From Rhodobacter sp. Har01 (GTDB lineage: Bacteria; Pseudomonadota; Alphaproteobacteria; Rhodobacterales; Rhodobacteraceae), in NCBI RefSeq assembly GCF_020564565.1, contig NZ_JAJCTD010000002.1:1-64000 (forward strand): DNA of 64,000 nucleotides. The letters run 5' to 3'. The position numbers and the translations under genes were made by a program. Positions within the stretch are counted from its first letter, which is position 1; every line of letters starts with the position of its first letter. The notes below the pieces were generated by a model that worked only from the letters and a program-made list of their open reading frames with translations, did no database searches and was not told the DNA's origin. Of this stretch, positions 56,253 through 64,000 are shown piece by piece.

Positions 56253-58210
56253 GTCCCGCCCTCCAGCCGCGCCTTTGCGTCCTTTGCGGCCGCCCCGATC
56301 AGCCGGTCGGCCAGGATGGCGATGGCCGCCACCGACAGCCCCGCCACCAGCCCGCGCCCGACATCGGCCTTGGTCAGCGCGATATAGACCTCTTGTCCCA
56401 GGTCGCGCGTACCCACCAAGGCGGTGATCACCAGCATCGATAGCGCCAGCAGGATGGTCTGGTTCAGGCCCAAGAGGATCATCGGCACCGCCATCGGCAG
56501 CCGCACCTTGCGCAGGATCTGCCAGCGCGTCGCCCCGCTGACCACCCCCGCCTCGACCAGCTCTTCCGGCACCGAACGCAACCCGTGCGCGGTGTATTTC
56601 ACCGCCGGGACCAGTGCGAACAGCACCACCGCGATCATCGCGCTGAAGTCGCCGACCCGGAACAGCATGACGACCGGGATCAGATAGACAAAGCTGGGCA
56701 GCGTCTGCAGCGTGTCCACCACGGTGCCGATCACCTTGCCCGCGCGCTCGCTTGAGGCCGCAAGGATGCCCAGCGGCACCCCCAGCGCCATGGCGATGGC
56801 GACCGACACGCCGCAGAGATAGAGCGTGATCATCGCCTGTTCCCACAGCCCTGTTGCCGCCAGGAACAGCCCCAGGGCCACAGCCAACGCCGCCAGCCGC
56901 AGGCCCCCCAGCCGCCAGCCGGCCAGCGTCGCGACGCCCACCACCAGCGGCCAGGGCAGCGCCAGCAGGAACCCCTTAACCGGCAGCATCACATGCTCCA
57001 GCACCCAGACCCGCAGCGCTTCCAGCTGCTCGTAGTATTTGACGTTGATCCACTCCATCAGATCGGCCCAGAACGGCTTGGTGGTGACCGTCCAATCCTT
57101 CGGCCAGTCCTGCACCGCCGGCACCAACAGCCCCAGCACCCCGGACGCCAGGATCACCGCCAGGACCAGAACCGTCCGCGGATGCCGCCTGGGCCAGGAA
57201 CCCTCGGCGGCCCGCACCCCCCCGGCCTTCGCGGCCAGAGCCTGACCCAGCCGGTCCAGCACGATGGCCAGCGCGGTGATCGCCAGCCCCGATTCGATGC
57301 CGCCGCCGATGTCCAGCCGCCGCAGGCTTGCCAGCACATCCGCGCCCAGACCGCCGGCGCCGATCATCGAGGCGATGATGACCATGTTCAGGCTCAGCAT
57401 GATGACTTGGTTCACCCCCACCATCAGGTCTGGCAGGGCGACGGGCAGCATCACCTTGCGCATCCGCTGGGTCTGGGTGCAGCCCGCCATGTCGGCGAAA
57501 TCGACAATCTCCGAGGGCACGGCGCGCAAGGCGACCAGCGTCACCCGCACCATCGGCGGCATCGCATAGATCACCGTCGCCAGCAGTGCTGAAACGGGGC
57601 CGAAACCGAACAGCACCAGCACCGGCACCAGATAGGCAAAGGTCGGTACGGTCTGCATCAGGTCCAGCACCGGCGACAGCACCCGCTCGACCCAGCGCCA
57701 GCGCCAGGCCGCGATGCCAAGGCCCAGCCCCCCGGCAACCCCCAAAGGCACCGCGATGGCAATCGAGGCCAGCGTGACCATGGCGCTGTCCCACTGATCG
57801 AAGACCGCCAGATACAGCATCAGCGCCCCGGCCAGCAGCCCCAGCGCCAGGTCCTTGGCGTAATGCCCCAGCGCCACCGCCGCCACGGTCACCGCGACCC
57901 AGCTCAGCGGTGGCACCAGCACCGTCGCCTTGCGTCCCTTGCCTTCGGTGATGCCGTCCACCAGCAGCACCCGCGCCGCGTCATAGGGCGCCTCGATCAC
58001 TGCCGCGATGCCGCGCGTGAGGTCCTTGAAGGTGACCGGCCCGATCGCCGCCGTGTCGGTCAGCCAGGCCATCCCGGCAGTGATCCAGCCCGCCATCGGC
58101 AGATGCATCGCCTGCGGAGGCCATAGCCAGCCCGCGGGCAGCCTGGCCCACAGCGCGAGGGCCAGCGCCGCGGCGGCCAGCGCCGCCCATATGGCCGGCC
58201 ACAACCTCAT
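56249..58210 (-). CDS. Quaternary-amine ABC transporter permease, two domains fused
   Basis: A 653-residue membrane protein holding two consecutive ProW-like permease domains. The first is about residues 120-320, the second about 440-640, and each has its own ATPase-coupling loop (FADMAGCTQTQRMRKVMLP in the first; VSGATRWQILRKVRLP in the second). Together they supply the whole transmembrane pore normally made of two copies. The N-terminus also has a short helix and a periplasmic stretch. It overlaps the ATPase gene by four bases and the kinase-like gene by four. Confidence 0.9.
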   Translation of the reverse strand: MRLWPAIWAALAAAALALALWARLPAGWLWPPQAMHLPMAGWITAGMAWLTDTAAIGPVTFKDLTRGIAAVIEAPYDAARVLLVDGITEGKGRKATVLVPPLSWVAVTVAAVALGHYAKDLALGLLAGALMLYLAVFDQWDSAMVTLASIAIAVPLGVAGGLGLGIAAWRWRWVERVLSPVLDLMQTVPTFAYLVPVLVLFGFGPVSALLATVIYAMPPMVRVTLVALRAVPSEIVDFADMAGCTQTQRMRKVMLPVALPDLMVGVNQVIMLSLNMVIIASMIGAGGLGADVLASLRRLDIGGGIESGLAITALAIVLDRLGQALAAKAGGVRAAEGSWPRRHPRTVLVLAVILASGVLGLLVPAVQDWPKDWTVTTKPFWADLMEWINVKYYEQLEALRVWVLEHVMLPVKGFLLALPWPLVVGVATLAGWRLGGLRLAALAVALGLFLAATGLWEQAMITLYLCGVSVAIAMALGVPLGILAASSERAGKVIGTVVDTLQTLPSFVYLIPVVMLFRVGDFSAMIAVVLFALVPAVKYTAHGLRSVPEELVEAGVVSGATRWQILRKVRLPMAVPMILLGLNQTILLALSMLVITALVGTRDLGQEVYIALTKADVGRGLVAGLSVAAIAILADRLIGAAAKDAKARLEGGT

Positions 58211-59217
58211 GTCCCGCGCCCGATCAGCACGTCGATCACCGCCTGCGGTGTGACATGGCCGATCACCGCCCCCTCGCGTTCCACCGCGAAGGGCCGTCCG
58301 GCGGTCACCACCTGCTCGGCCACCGTTTCCACCCGCGCCTCGGCCGGCAGGGTGCCCGCCACCCCCGCGGGCACGCCCTTTGTGGCGATCCGGCCCAGGG
58401 TGATGACCTTGGCCCGGCTGACATGCGCAGTGAAGGCGCGGACGTAATCGTCGGCCGGGGCCAGCACCAGTTCCTCGGGGCTGGCGACCTGGACCAGGGC
58501 GCCGTCCTTCATGATGGCGATGTGGTCGGCCAGGCGGATGGCCTCGTCAAAGTCATGGGTGATGAAGACGATGGTCTTTTTCAACTGCTTCTGGATGCGC
58601 AGGAATTCCTCCTGCATCTCGCGCCGGATCAGCGGGTCCAGCGCCGAAAACGGCTCGTCGAGGAACCACAGGTCCGGTTCCACCGCCAGGCTGCGGGCAA
58701 TGCCCACCCGCTGCTGCTGGCCGCCCGACAGCTGGCGCGGGAAATGCCCCTCACGGCCCTGCAGGCCCACCAGCCCGATCACCTCGCGCGCCCGCGCCTC
58801 GCGGGCCGCCCGCGCCAGACCCTGAACCTCCAGCGGAAAGGCCACGTTCTCCAGCACCGTCAGATGCGGCAGCAGGGCGAAGTGCTGGAACACCATCCCC
58901 ATGTGGTGCCGGCGGATCTCGATCATCCGCGCCGGAGACGCCTTCAGCAGATCCTCGCCGTCATACAGGATCTCGCCGCCGGTCGGTTCCACCAGCCGCG
59001 ACAGGCAGCGCACCAGGGTCGATTTGCCCGACCCCGACAGCCCCATGATGACGAAGATCTCGCCTTCCCCCACCGCAAGGCTGACATCCCGCACCGCGCC
59101 GACATGGCCCGAGGCGCGGATCGCCTCAAGCGTGGGCGCGTTTCCCAACAGGCGTTCGGGATGCGGGCCGTAAATCTTCCACACATGGCGGCAGGCCAGT
59201 TTGACAGGGCGGGTCAT
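58207..59217 (-). CDS. Quaternary-amine ABC transporter ATPase (ProV-like)
   Basis: A 336-residue ATPase with Walker A GLSGSGKST (about 59-67), the HMGMVFQHFALLPHLTV Q-loop region, signature LSGGQQQRVGIARSLA, Walker B LWFLDEPFSALD and HDFDEA switch. The last ~90 residues form a ProV-type regulatory tail; its sequence (VITLGRIATKGVPAG and following) suggests a reduced CBS-like module. It powers the fused permease, whose start it overlaps by four bases. A hairpin separates it from the upstream binding-protein gene. Confidence 0.93.
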   Translation of the reverse strand: MTRPVKLACRHVWKIYGPHPERLLGNAPTLEAIRASGHVGAVRDVSLAVGEGEIFVIMGLSGSGKSTLVRCLSRLVEPTGGEILYDGEDLLKASPARMIEIRRHHMGMVFQHFALLPHLTVLENVAFPLEVQGLARAAREARAREVIGLVGLQGREGHFPRQLSGGQQQRVGIARSLAVEPDLWFLDEPFSALDPLIRREMQEEFLRIQKQLKKTIVFITHDFDEAIRLADHIAIMKDGALVQVASPEELVLAPADDYVRAFTAHVSRAKVITLGRIATKGVPAGVAGTLPAEARVETVAEQVVTAGRPFAVEREGAVIGHVTPQAVIDVLIGRGT

Positions 59218-59242
59218 CGCGGTTCCGGGCAGGGGAAAGGCA

Positions 59243-59264
59243 GGGCGGCCGCGACGGGCCGCCC
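59243..59264 (-). terminator. Hairpin between the binding-protein and ATPase genes
   Basis: An eight-base-pair GC stem (GGGCGGCC and GGCCGCCC) with a six-base loop lies 22 bases after the binding-protein stop. Read on the minus strand it is followed by TGCCTTTCCCC. Such stems often leave the abundant binding protein at higher level than the ATPase. Confidence 0.5.
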
Positions 59265-59286
59265 CGCTGGTCCGGTCAGCACAAGG

Positions 59287-60228
59287 TTACTGGGCGATCC
59301 AGGCCGACCAGGTGGCCTGGTTTCCATCCATCCATTCGTTGACCACGTCCTCGATCGGCTGGCCGTCGAGATCGACCTTGGCGATCATCGCCCCCATGGC
59401 GTCGTTGTCGATGGTGAAGGCGCGGATCGCCTTGTCGGCGCCCGGCCACTTCTCCGCCAGGCCGGCCCAGCCCACCTTCCAGATCGGCCCGGAAGGCTTG
59501 CCGCAGTCATGCGTGGCGTTCGGGTTGCCGCCCCAGGCCGGATCGGTGTAGCAGGCGGCCTCATAGGCCGGGAACTCGACCCACTCGCCCTCATACTTCT
59601 GCGGTGCCCAGTGCGGCGCATAGACCCACAGCAGGATCGGGTCCTTGCGCTGATAGGCCGATTCCAGTTCGGCGAACATCGCCGCATCGGTGCCGGCGTG
59701 GATCACCTCATAGTTCAGGCCCAGGCCGGCAATGCGTTCCTCGTCGAAACCGCCCCAGGTGACCGGCCCGCCCAGATAGCGGCCCTTCTCGCCGGTCTCG
59801 GCGGTGGCGAAGACCGCGGCGCAATCGTTCAGCGCGGTCCAGTCCGGCAGGCCCGGGCACTGTTCCTTGACGTAGGACGGATACCACCATTCTTCCTTGG
59901 CCAGCATTCCGGTCTCACCCAGGTTGACGACACCGCCCTTGCCGATGGCGGCATCCATCGCCTCGCGGCCCGTCGTCTCCCAGATCTCCATGGCAACGTG
60001 CAGATCGCCCGTCTCAAGGCCCGCGAACTGCGCCAGATAGTCGGCCTGCACCAGTTCGACGTTGTAGCCCGCCTCCTCCAGCACCGCGGCCATGATCTGG
60101 GTGGTGATCAGCTGGCCGGTCCAGTCGTGCAGCGTCAGCTTGATCGGGTCTTCGCTTTTCACTTCCGCAAGGGCCATGCCACCGCTGAGCACCAGCGCTG
60201 CGGCCGTCGCAAGGGTCATCCGTTTCAT
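59287..60228 (-). CDS. Quaternary-amine ABC transporter periplasmic binding protein (ProX/OpuAC-type)
   Basis: A 313-residue periplasmic protein. A signal peptide ends near residue 21 (GGMALAE). The mature part has the betaine-type features: KLTLHDWTGQLITTQIM, QADYLAQFAGLETGDLHVAMEIW, and aromatic residues that could form a cation box (DWTGQ, EEWWYPSYV, LLWVYAPHW). This suits a methylated ammonium ligand such as betaine, choline or TMAO, which cannot be told apart by eye. GAGAGGATCACGG precedes the ATG. It starts the operon and is divergent from the DeoR-type gene. Confidence 0.92.
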   Translation of the reverse strand: MKRMTLATAAALVLSGGMALAEVKSEDPIKLTLHDWTGQLITTQIMAAVLEEAGYNVELVQADYLAQFAGLETGDLHVAMEIWETTGREAMDAAIGKGGVVNLGETGMLAKEEWWYPSYVKEQCPGLPDWTALNDCAAVFATAETGEKGRYLGGPVTWGGFDEERIAGLGLNYEVIHAGTDAAMFAELESAYQRKDPILLWVYAPHWAPQKYEGEWVEFPAYEAACYTDPAWGGNPNATHDCGKPSGPIWKVGWAGLAEKWPGADKAIRAFTIDNDAMGAMIAKVDLDGQPIEDVVNEWMDGNQATWSAWIAQ

Positions 60229-60302
60229 CCGTGATCCTCTCCTGTTGTCATGCCTTTCGCCGCCGGTTGGCCCCGGTCGTCCGCACCGCCAAGGCTGCGG
60301 CC

Positions 60303-60367
60303 GAATCCCCGCGCCTGTCAAACCCAATGTTGAATCCTGTGGATTCGTGTTGGATTTTCGTGGATAT
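60303..60367. promoter_or_regulatory. Phased GGATNT/GAATCC operator array between the amine operon and the DeoR gene
   Basis: An inverted pair GAATCC-TGT-GGATTC (60332-60346) is followed by two further half-sites in the same orientation, GGATTT (60352) and GGATAT (60362). The three GGAT boxes are spaced 11 and 10 bases, one turn each. GAATC at 60303 and the two GANTC sequences in the inverted pair are potential CcrM methylation sites. Position fits control by the adjacent DeoR regulator. Confidence 0.55.
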
Positions 60368-60409
60368 TCACAGCAAAAAGCCGCAGAACCCAACGGAGCC
60401 ACAAAGCCA

Positions 60410-61171
60410 ATGCTCTCCGGTCCCCGCGAACGCGCAATCCTTGAGCGGCTTGAGGAAACCGGCACCGCCCGGGTCGAGGATCTGGCCGGCGCCCTGGGGG
60501 TCACCGGCGAAACCATCCGCCGCGCGCTGAAACGGCTGGAAGCCGCAGGCCGCATCGCCCGCGTCCACGGCGGCGCGCATCTCAAGGACTGGGGCCCCGA
60601 GCCGACCTTCGCCCAGCGGATGCAGGTGAACCCCGGCGCCAAGCGCCGCATTGCCGAGGCGGTGGCGCGGATGCTGCCCGACGGGGCGTCGGTGTTTCTC
60701 GACGTGGGGTCGACCACGGCCTATGTCGCCCAGGCCCTGCGGGCGCGGCGCGAGTTGCTTGTGGTGACCAATTCCCTGCCCGTCGCGCAGGCCCTGGCCG
60801 GGGTGAACGGCAACCGCGTCTTCATGGCCGGGGGCGAGCTTCGCGCCCATGACGGCGGCGCCTTCGGGGCCGAGGCGCTGGACTTCCTGCGCCAGTTCCG
60901 GGTGGGCCACGCGATCCTGTCGGTGGCCGCGGTGAACGCCGAGGGTGGATTCCTGCTGCAAGACCTGCGCGAGGCCGAGTTCAGCCGTGCCATGATCGCC
61001 CGGGCCGAGACGGTGATTGTCGCCGCCGATGCCGCCAAGTTCGGCCATAGCGCGCCCATCGCGGTGGCCCCGCCGCAGGCCTTTCACCATCTGGTCACCG
61101 AGGCCGCGCCGACGGACTCTCTTGCCGCCATGCTGGCCGCGGCCGGGGTCAGGGTGACCGTCGCGGCATAG
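60410..61171 (+). CDS. DeoR/GlpR-family transcriptional regulator
   Basis: A 253-residue regulator with an N-terminal winged helix (ARVEDLAGALGVTGETIRRAL) and a C-terminal sugar-phosphate-sensing domain (FLDVGSTTAYVAQAL, VVTNSLPVAQAL). Such proteins usually sense phosphorylated metabolites, which may link to the kinase-like gene in the divergent operon. The ATG is preceded by GGAG at a rather long spacing; an earlier start is conceivable. It is convergent with the glutamate-synthase-like gene. Confidence 0.88.
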   Translation: MLSGPRERAILERLEETGTARVEDLAGALGVTGETIRRALKRLEAAGRIARVHGGAHLKDWGPEPTFAQRMQVNPGAKRRIAEAVARMLPDGASVFLDVGSTTAYVAQALRARRELLVVTNSLPVAQALAGVNGNRVFMAGGELRAHDGGAFGAEALDFLRQFRVGHAILSVAAVNAEGGFLLQDLREAEFSRAMIARAETVIVAADAAKFGHSAPIAVAPPQAFHHLVTEAAPTDSLAAMLAAAGVRVTVAA

Positions 61172-61188
61172 CCCCGGACCAGCCGCCC

Positions 61189-62817
61189 CTACGCCACCCG
61201 TGCGAAGCTGTCGGCGCGTGACCGTGCCCAGGCCTCGGCGAACCGCGGAGATGAGCCCGGGTCGGCCAACAACTGCCCGGTCTGCAATTGCTCATACAAG
61301 GCGTCGAAAGACAGCACCCGGTCGGCATCGGTGCGGCGCAGAAAGTGGTGCGGCCGCAGCTCGGACGGGTGCGACAGCCCCGCCGCGGCCACCAGTTCGG
61401 CCAGCGCATGCAGCGTGTTGCGATGAAAGTTCGCCACCCGGTCGGCCTTGTCAGGCACCACGATGCCGCGTTGGCGCAGCGGGTCTTGCGTGGCCACGCC
61501 GGTGGGGCATTCGCCGGTATGGCAGGCCTGCGCCTGGATGCAGCCCACCGCGAACATGAAGCCGCGCGCGGCGTTGCACCAGTCGGCCCCCAGCGCCAGC
61601 ACCTTGGCCATGTCGAAGGCCGAGGTGATCTTGCCGCTGGCGCCGATCCGCACCCTGTCACGCAGGCCCACCCCCACCAGGGCGTTGTGCACGAAGGTCA
61701 GCCCGTCGCGCAGCGGCATGCCGATGTGGTCCATGAATTCCAGCGGGGCCGCACCGGTGCCGCCTTCCTTGCCGTCGACCACGATGAAATCGGGGGTGAT
61801 CCCGGTTTCCACCATGGCCTTGCAGATGGCCATGAATTCCCACGGGTGGCCGATGCACAGCTTGAACCCGGCCGGCTTGCCGCCCGACAGATCGCGCATC
61901 CGGGCGACGAACTCCAGCAGCCCGATCGGGGTGGAGAAACCCGCATGGCTGGCCGGCGAGACGCAGTCCTGCCCGATCGGCACGCCGCGGATGCGGGCGA
62001 TCTCGGCGGTCACCTTCGCGGCCGGCAGCACGCCGCCATGCCCCGGCTTCGCCCCTTGCGACAGCTTCAACTCGACCATGCGGATTTGCGGGTCCGCCGC
62101 GGCCTCGGCGAACAGGCCGGCATCGAACCCGCCATCCGCCGCCCGCGCGCCGAAGTAGCCCGAGCCGAGTTCCCAGACCAGATCGCCCCCCGCCTCACGG
62201 TGCCAGGGCGACACGCCGCCTTCGCCGGTGTCGTGGTAGAACCCGCCCGCCTTGGCGCCGCGGTTCAGCGCCCGGATCGCATTGGCCGACAGCGCGCCAT
62301 AGCTCATCGCCGAGATGTTCAGCAGGCTGGCCGCATAGGGCAGCCGCGTGCCCGCCCCGACCATGACTCGCATCGCCTCATGCCCCACCGGCGGGCGCGG
62401 AGTGATGGAATGGTGCAGCCATTCGTATTGCTCCTGATAGACGTCGAACTGGGTGCCGAAGGGGCGCTTGTCCAACTCCTTCTTGGCACGCTGATAGACG
62501 ATGGCCCGCTTGTCGCGCGGGAAGGGGGCGCCGTCCTTGTCGCCTTCGAAGAAATACTGCCGCATCTCGGGGCGGATCGATTCCAGCAGGAACCGCAGGT
62601 GCGCGGCAACGGGATAGTTGCGCAAGACCGCGTGGCGGGTCTGGGTCAGGTCGTAGACCCCCAGCGCCGTCACCCCGGCTGCGGCCAGTGCGACCGGCCA
62701 AAGCATCCAATCGGCGCCCAGGTGCAGCACCAGCGCCGCAAAGGCGGCCAGCGCCAGCAGCGCCGGGCCGGTGACAAGGGCGTAACGCAGCGAGAAGGCG
62801 GCACGAAGCACGGACAT
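61189..62817 (-). CDS. FMN-binding glutamate-synthase-like protein, stand-alone
   Basis: A 542-residue protein covering the central FMN domain of glutamate synthase, without its amidotransferase or NADPH-binding parts. After one or two hydrophobic N-terminal helices (about 12-50) come FMN and substrate elements such as LSQGAKPGHGGVLPAAKV, VDGKEGGTGAAPLEF and ASGKITSAFDMAKVLALGAD. A Cys-rich loop GCIQAQACHTGECPTG may bind an iron-sulfur cluster. Such proteins are known as membrane-anchored GltB-like enzymes of unsettled function. Two neighbours on either side offer no clear link. Confidence 0.88.
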   Translation of the reverse strand: MSVLRAAFSLRYALVTGPALLALAAFAALVLHLGADWMLWPVALAAAGVTALGVYDLTQTRHAVLRNYPVAAHLRFLLESIRPEMRQYFFEGDKDGAPFPRDKRAIVYQRAKKELDKRPFGTQFDVYQEQYEWLHHSITPRPPVGHEAMRVMVGAGTRLPYAASLLNISAMSYGALSANAIRALNRGAKAGGFYHDTGEGGVSPWHREAGGDLVWELGSGYFGARAADGGFDAGLFAEAAADPQIRMVELKLSQGAKPGHGGVLPAAKVTAEIARIRGVPIGQDCVSPASHAGFSTPIGLLEFVARMRDLSGGKPAGFKLCIGHPWEFMAICKAMVETGITPDFIVVDGKEGGTGAAPLEFMDHIGMPLRDGLTFVHNALVGVGLRDRVRIGASGKITSAFDMAKVLALGADWCNAARGFMFAVGCIQAQACHTGECPTGVATQDPLRQRGIVVPDKADRVANFHRNTLHALAELVAAAGLSHPSELRPHHFLRRTDADRVLSFDALYEQLQTGQLLADPGSSPRFAEAWARSRADSFARVA

Positions 62818-62881
62818 GGGGGGCCTTTGGTCAGGACGCCGCCAGAGTTATGCACGGAAGTTGCATCCTGGTTAACGGATT

Positions 62882-63535
62882 TCAGAAAGGCACCGGGGCG
62901 ACAAAGCTGACCCGGTCTTTCGTGGCCGGATGGTGCAGCGCCAGGGTCTCGGCGTGCAGCATCAACCGCGGGAAATCGCGAGCCGGGCCAGTCGCATAGA
63001 TCGGATCGCCCAGGATCGGGTGGCCCAAGGCCAGCATGTGCACCCGCAACTGATGGCTGCGCCCGGTGTGCGGGGTCAGCCGGACCCGGGTTTCGCCAGG
63101 GCTTCGGCCGATCACCTGCCAGTCGGTCTGCGCCGGGCGGCCATGCTCAGGGCTGACCATCTGCCGCGGCCGGTTCGGCCAGTCGGCGCAAAGCGGCAGG
63201 TCGATCCGGCCGCTTTCCCCGTCAATCTTGCCCCAGACCCGGGCGACATAGGTCTTTTGCGCCCGACGCTGCTCGAATTCCTGCCCCAGAAAGCCCTGCG
63301 CGGCCTTGGTGCGGGCAAAGATCATCACCCCCGAAGTGTCGCAATCCAGCCGGTGCACCAAGAGCGCATCCCACCGCGCCGCCTGCAGCCGCGACAGCAG
63401 ACAATCCTCGCGCCCGGCCAGCTTGCCCGGCACCGAAAGCAGACCCGCCGGCTTGTCCAGCACCAGGATGTGCCGATCCTCGAAAAGGATTTTCAGAGGC
63501 GCGTCCGGCGGCGCGTAGACGAAATCCGGGATCAT
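62882..63535 (-). CDS. rluA: RluA-family pseudouridine synthase
   Basis: Converts a uridine in rRNA or tRNA to pseudouridine. The 217 residues have the catalytic motif HRLDCDTSGVMIFA (Asp64), LVLDKPAGLLSVPGK, and TPHTGRSHQLRVHMLALGHPILGD, which mark the RluA branch; length fits RluA, acting on 23S rRNA and some tRNAs. No N-terminal S4 domain is present. The ATG overlaps the stop of the upstream methyltransferase-like gene by four bases. Confidence 0.88.
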   Translation of the reverse strand: MIPDFVYAPPDAPLKILFEDRHILVLDKPAGLLSVPGKLAGREDCLLSRLQAARWDALLVHRLDCDTSGVMIFARTKAAQGFLGQEFEQRRAQKTYVARVWGKIDGESGRIDLPLCADWPNRPRQMVSPEHGRPAQTDWQVIGRSPGETRVRLTPHTGRSHQLRVHMLALGHPILGDPIYATGPARDFPRLMLHAETLALHHPATKDRVSFVAPVPF

Positions 63536-64000
63536 GCGATCTGGTGGCCGGCGTCGCGCAGGCGCCCGGCCAGATGGCGGATGTGGGGAGGCCCCACCTC
63601 GCAGCAGCCGCCAACCAGGGTGGCGCCCATGTCGACCCAGGCCATGACGAAATCGGCATAGCGCTCGGGCGTCAGGTCATGGCGCGCGCAATAGGCCGGC
63701 GGGGCCTGATTGTCCGGCAGCGGCAGGCCGGTGATCTCGGAAAACCCGTTGGCATAGGCGCCGAAGGGCAGACCCAGCCCCCCCAGCACCGACAGCGCCG
63801 GGGCCATCGCCTCGGGCATGGAACAATTCGCCAGAACCGCCGCCGTAGGCGCCTCGGCGATCACATCGGCCAGCCCGGCCACCGGCTCTCCGGACCGCAG
63901 GCGCGTGCCGTCGCGATCATCGACCGAGACCGACAGCCAGACCGGCCGCCCCGCCGCCTGCGCGCCCCGCAATGCGCCGCGGGCAAGGTCGAGCGAGGAG
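63532..64000 (-). CDS. Homocysteine S-methyltransferase-family protein, 5' end outside the window
   Basis: The frame is open to the right edge, so only about 156 C-terminal residues are present. The visible part has VLANCSMPEAMAP with one zinc cysteine and MGATLVGGCCEVGPPHIRHLA with the CC pair, the zinc site of betaine- and S-methylmethionine-homocysteine methyltransferases. It would transfer a methyl group to homocysteine to make methionine. Which methyl donor it uses cannot be said. The link to the methylated-amine operon ~3 kb away is possible but unproven. Confidence 0.85.
   Translation of the reverse strand, partial: SSLDLARGALRGAQAAGRPVWLSVSVDDRDGTRLRSGEPVAGLADVIAEAPTAAVLANCSMPEAMAPALSVLGGLGLPFGAYANGFSEITGLPLPDNQAPPAYCARHDLTPERYADFVMAWVDMGATLVGGCCEVGPPHIRHLAGRLRDAGHQIA

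Overview
The window is an ordinary stretch of chromosome from a GC-rich alphaproteobacterium, almost certainly a member of the Rhodobacteraceae (Rhodobacter/Paracoccus-type). The evidence is the GC-rich coding sequence with very tight gene packing, the ChvI-ChvG-HprK-RapZ-EIIA-HPr block divergent from pckA, a candidate (2S)-methylsuccinyl-CoA dehydrogenase of the ethylmalonyl-CoA pathway, the folK/rpoZ/rsh/pdxJ/acpS/lepB/rnc/era/recO housekeeping run, and several small proteins known mainly from this family. No rRNA, tRNA, CRISPR array, prophage, insertion sequence or plasmid function was found. Both ends cut a gene: EF-Tu at the left and a homocysteine S-methyltransferase-like gene at the right.

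Layout. 1-4.0 kb: EF-Tu, a lipoprotein and parC on the minus strand. 4.2-8.3 kb: an SH3 protein, an SDR, a small membrane protein with cobalamin adenosyltransferase, and etfB-etfA. 8.4-10.9 kb: a DUF6473 protein, hydroxybutyryl-CoA dehydrogenase and a YdeI-like protein. 11-18.3 kb: an acyltransferase, then HPr, EIIA, RapZ, HprK, ChvG and ChvI read leftwards, facing pckA. 18.4-23.4 kb: a TauE/SafE permease, the Mcd-type acyl-CoA dehydrogenase, an NAD-dependent reductase and an MFS transporter. 23.5-33.9 kb: a long minus-strand housekeeping run (folK, rpoZ, rsh, DUF2062, pdxJ, acpS, lepB, rnc, era, recO), broken by one plus-strand nuclease gene between rnc and era. 34-38.9 kb: plus-strand NYN protein, ispH, LysE, rnhA, a TRIC-type membrane protein and a TetR regulator. 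38.9-41.7 kb: a def-def-def-fmt operon in which the last deformylase has lost its catalytic glutamate. 41.8-47.8 kb: a PatB/MalY lyase, an L,D-transpeptidase, cobD, a lytic transglycosylase, a glycosyltransferase and a MOSC protein. 47.9-52.9 kb: smc and a small GFA/GNAT/flavin-reductase operon. 52.9-61.2 kb: a quaternary-amine locus (substrate-binding protein, ATPase, fused double permease, choline-kinase-like protein, dimethylglycine-dehydrogenase-like enzyme) with a divergent DeoR regulator. 61.2-64 kb: a stand-alone glutamate-synthase-like protein, a pseudouridine synthase and the partial methyltransferase.

How the parts fit. EtfAB, hydroxybutyryl-CoA dehydrogenase, Mcd, PckA and the ChvGI/HPr block all concern acyl-CoA turnover and the choice between glycolysis and gluconeogenesis. 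The locus at 53-61 kb would import a methylated amine and demethylate it. The most promising targets for closer work are that amine locus with its phased operator-like array, the inactive-looking third deformylase, the tandem operator-like sites upstream of pckA, and the repeated hairpins. None of these is proven by sequence alone.
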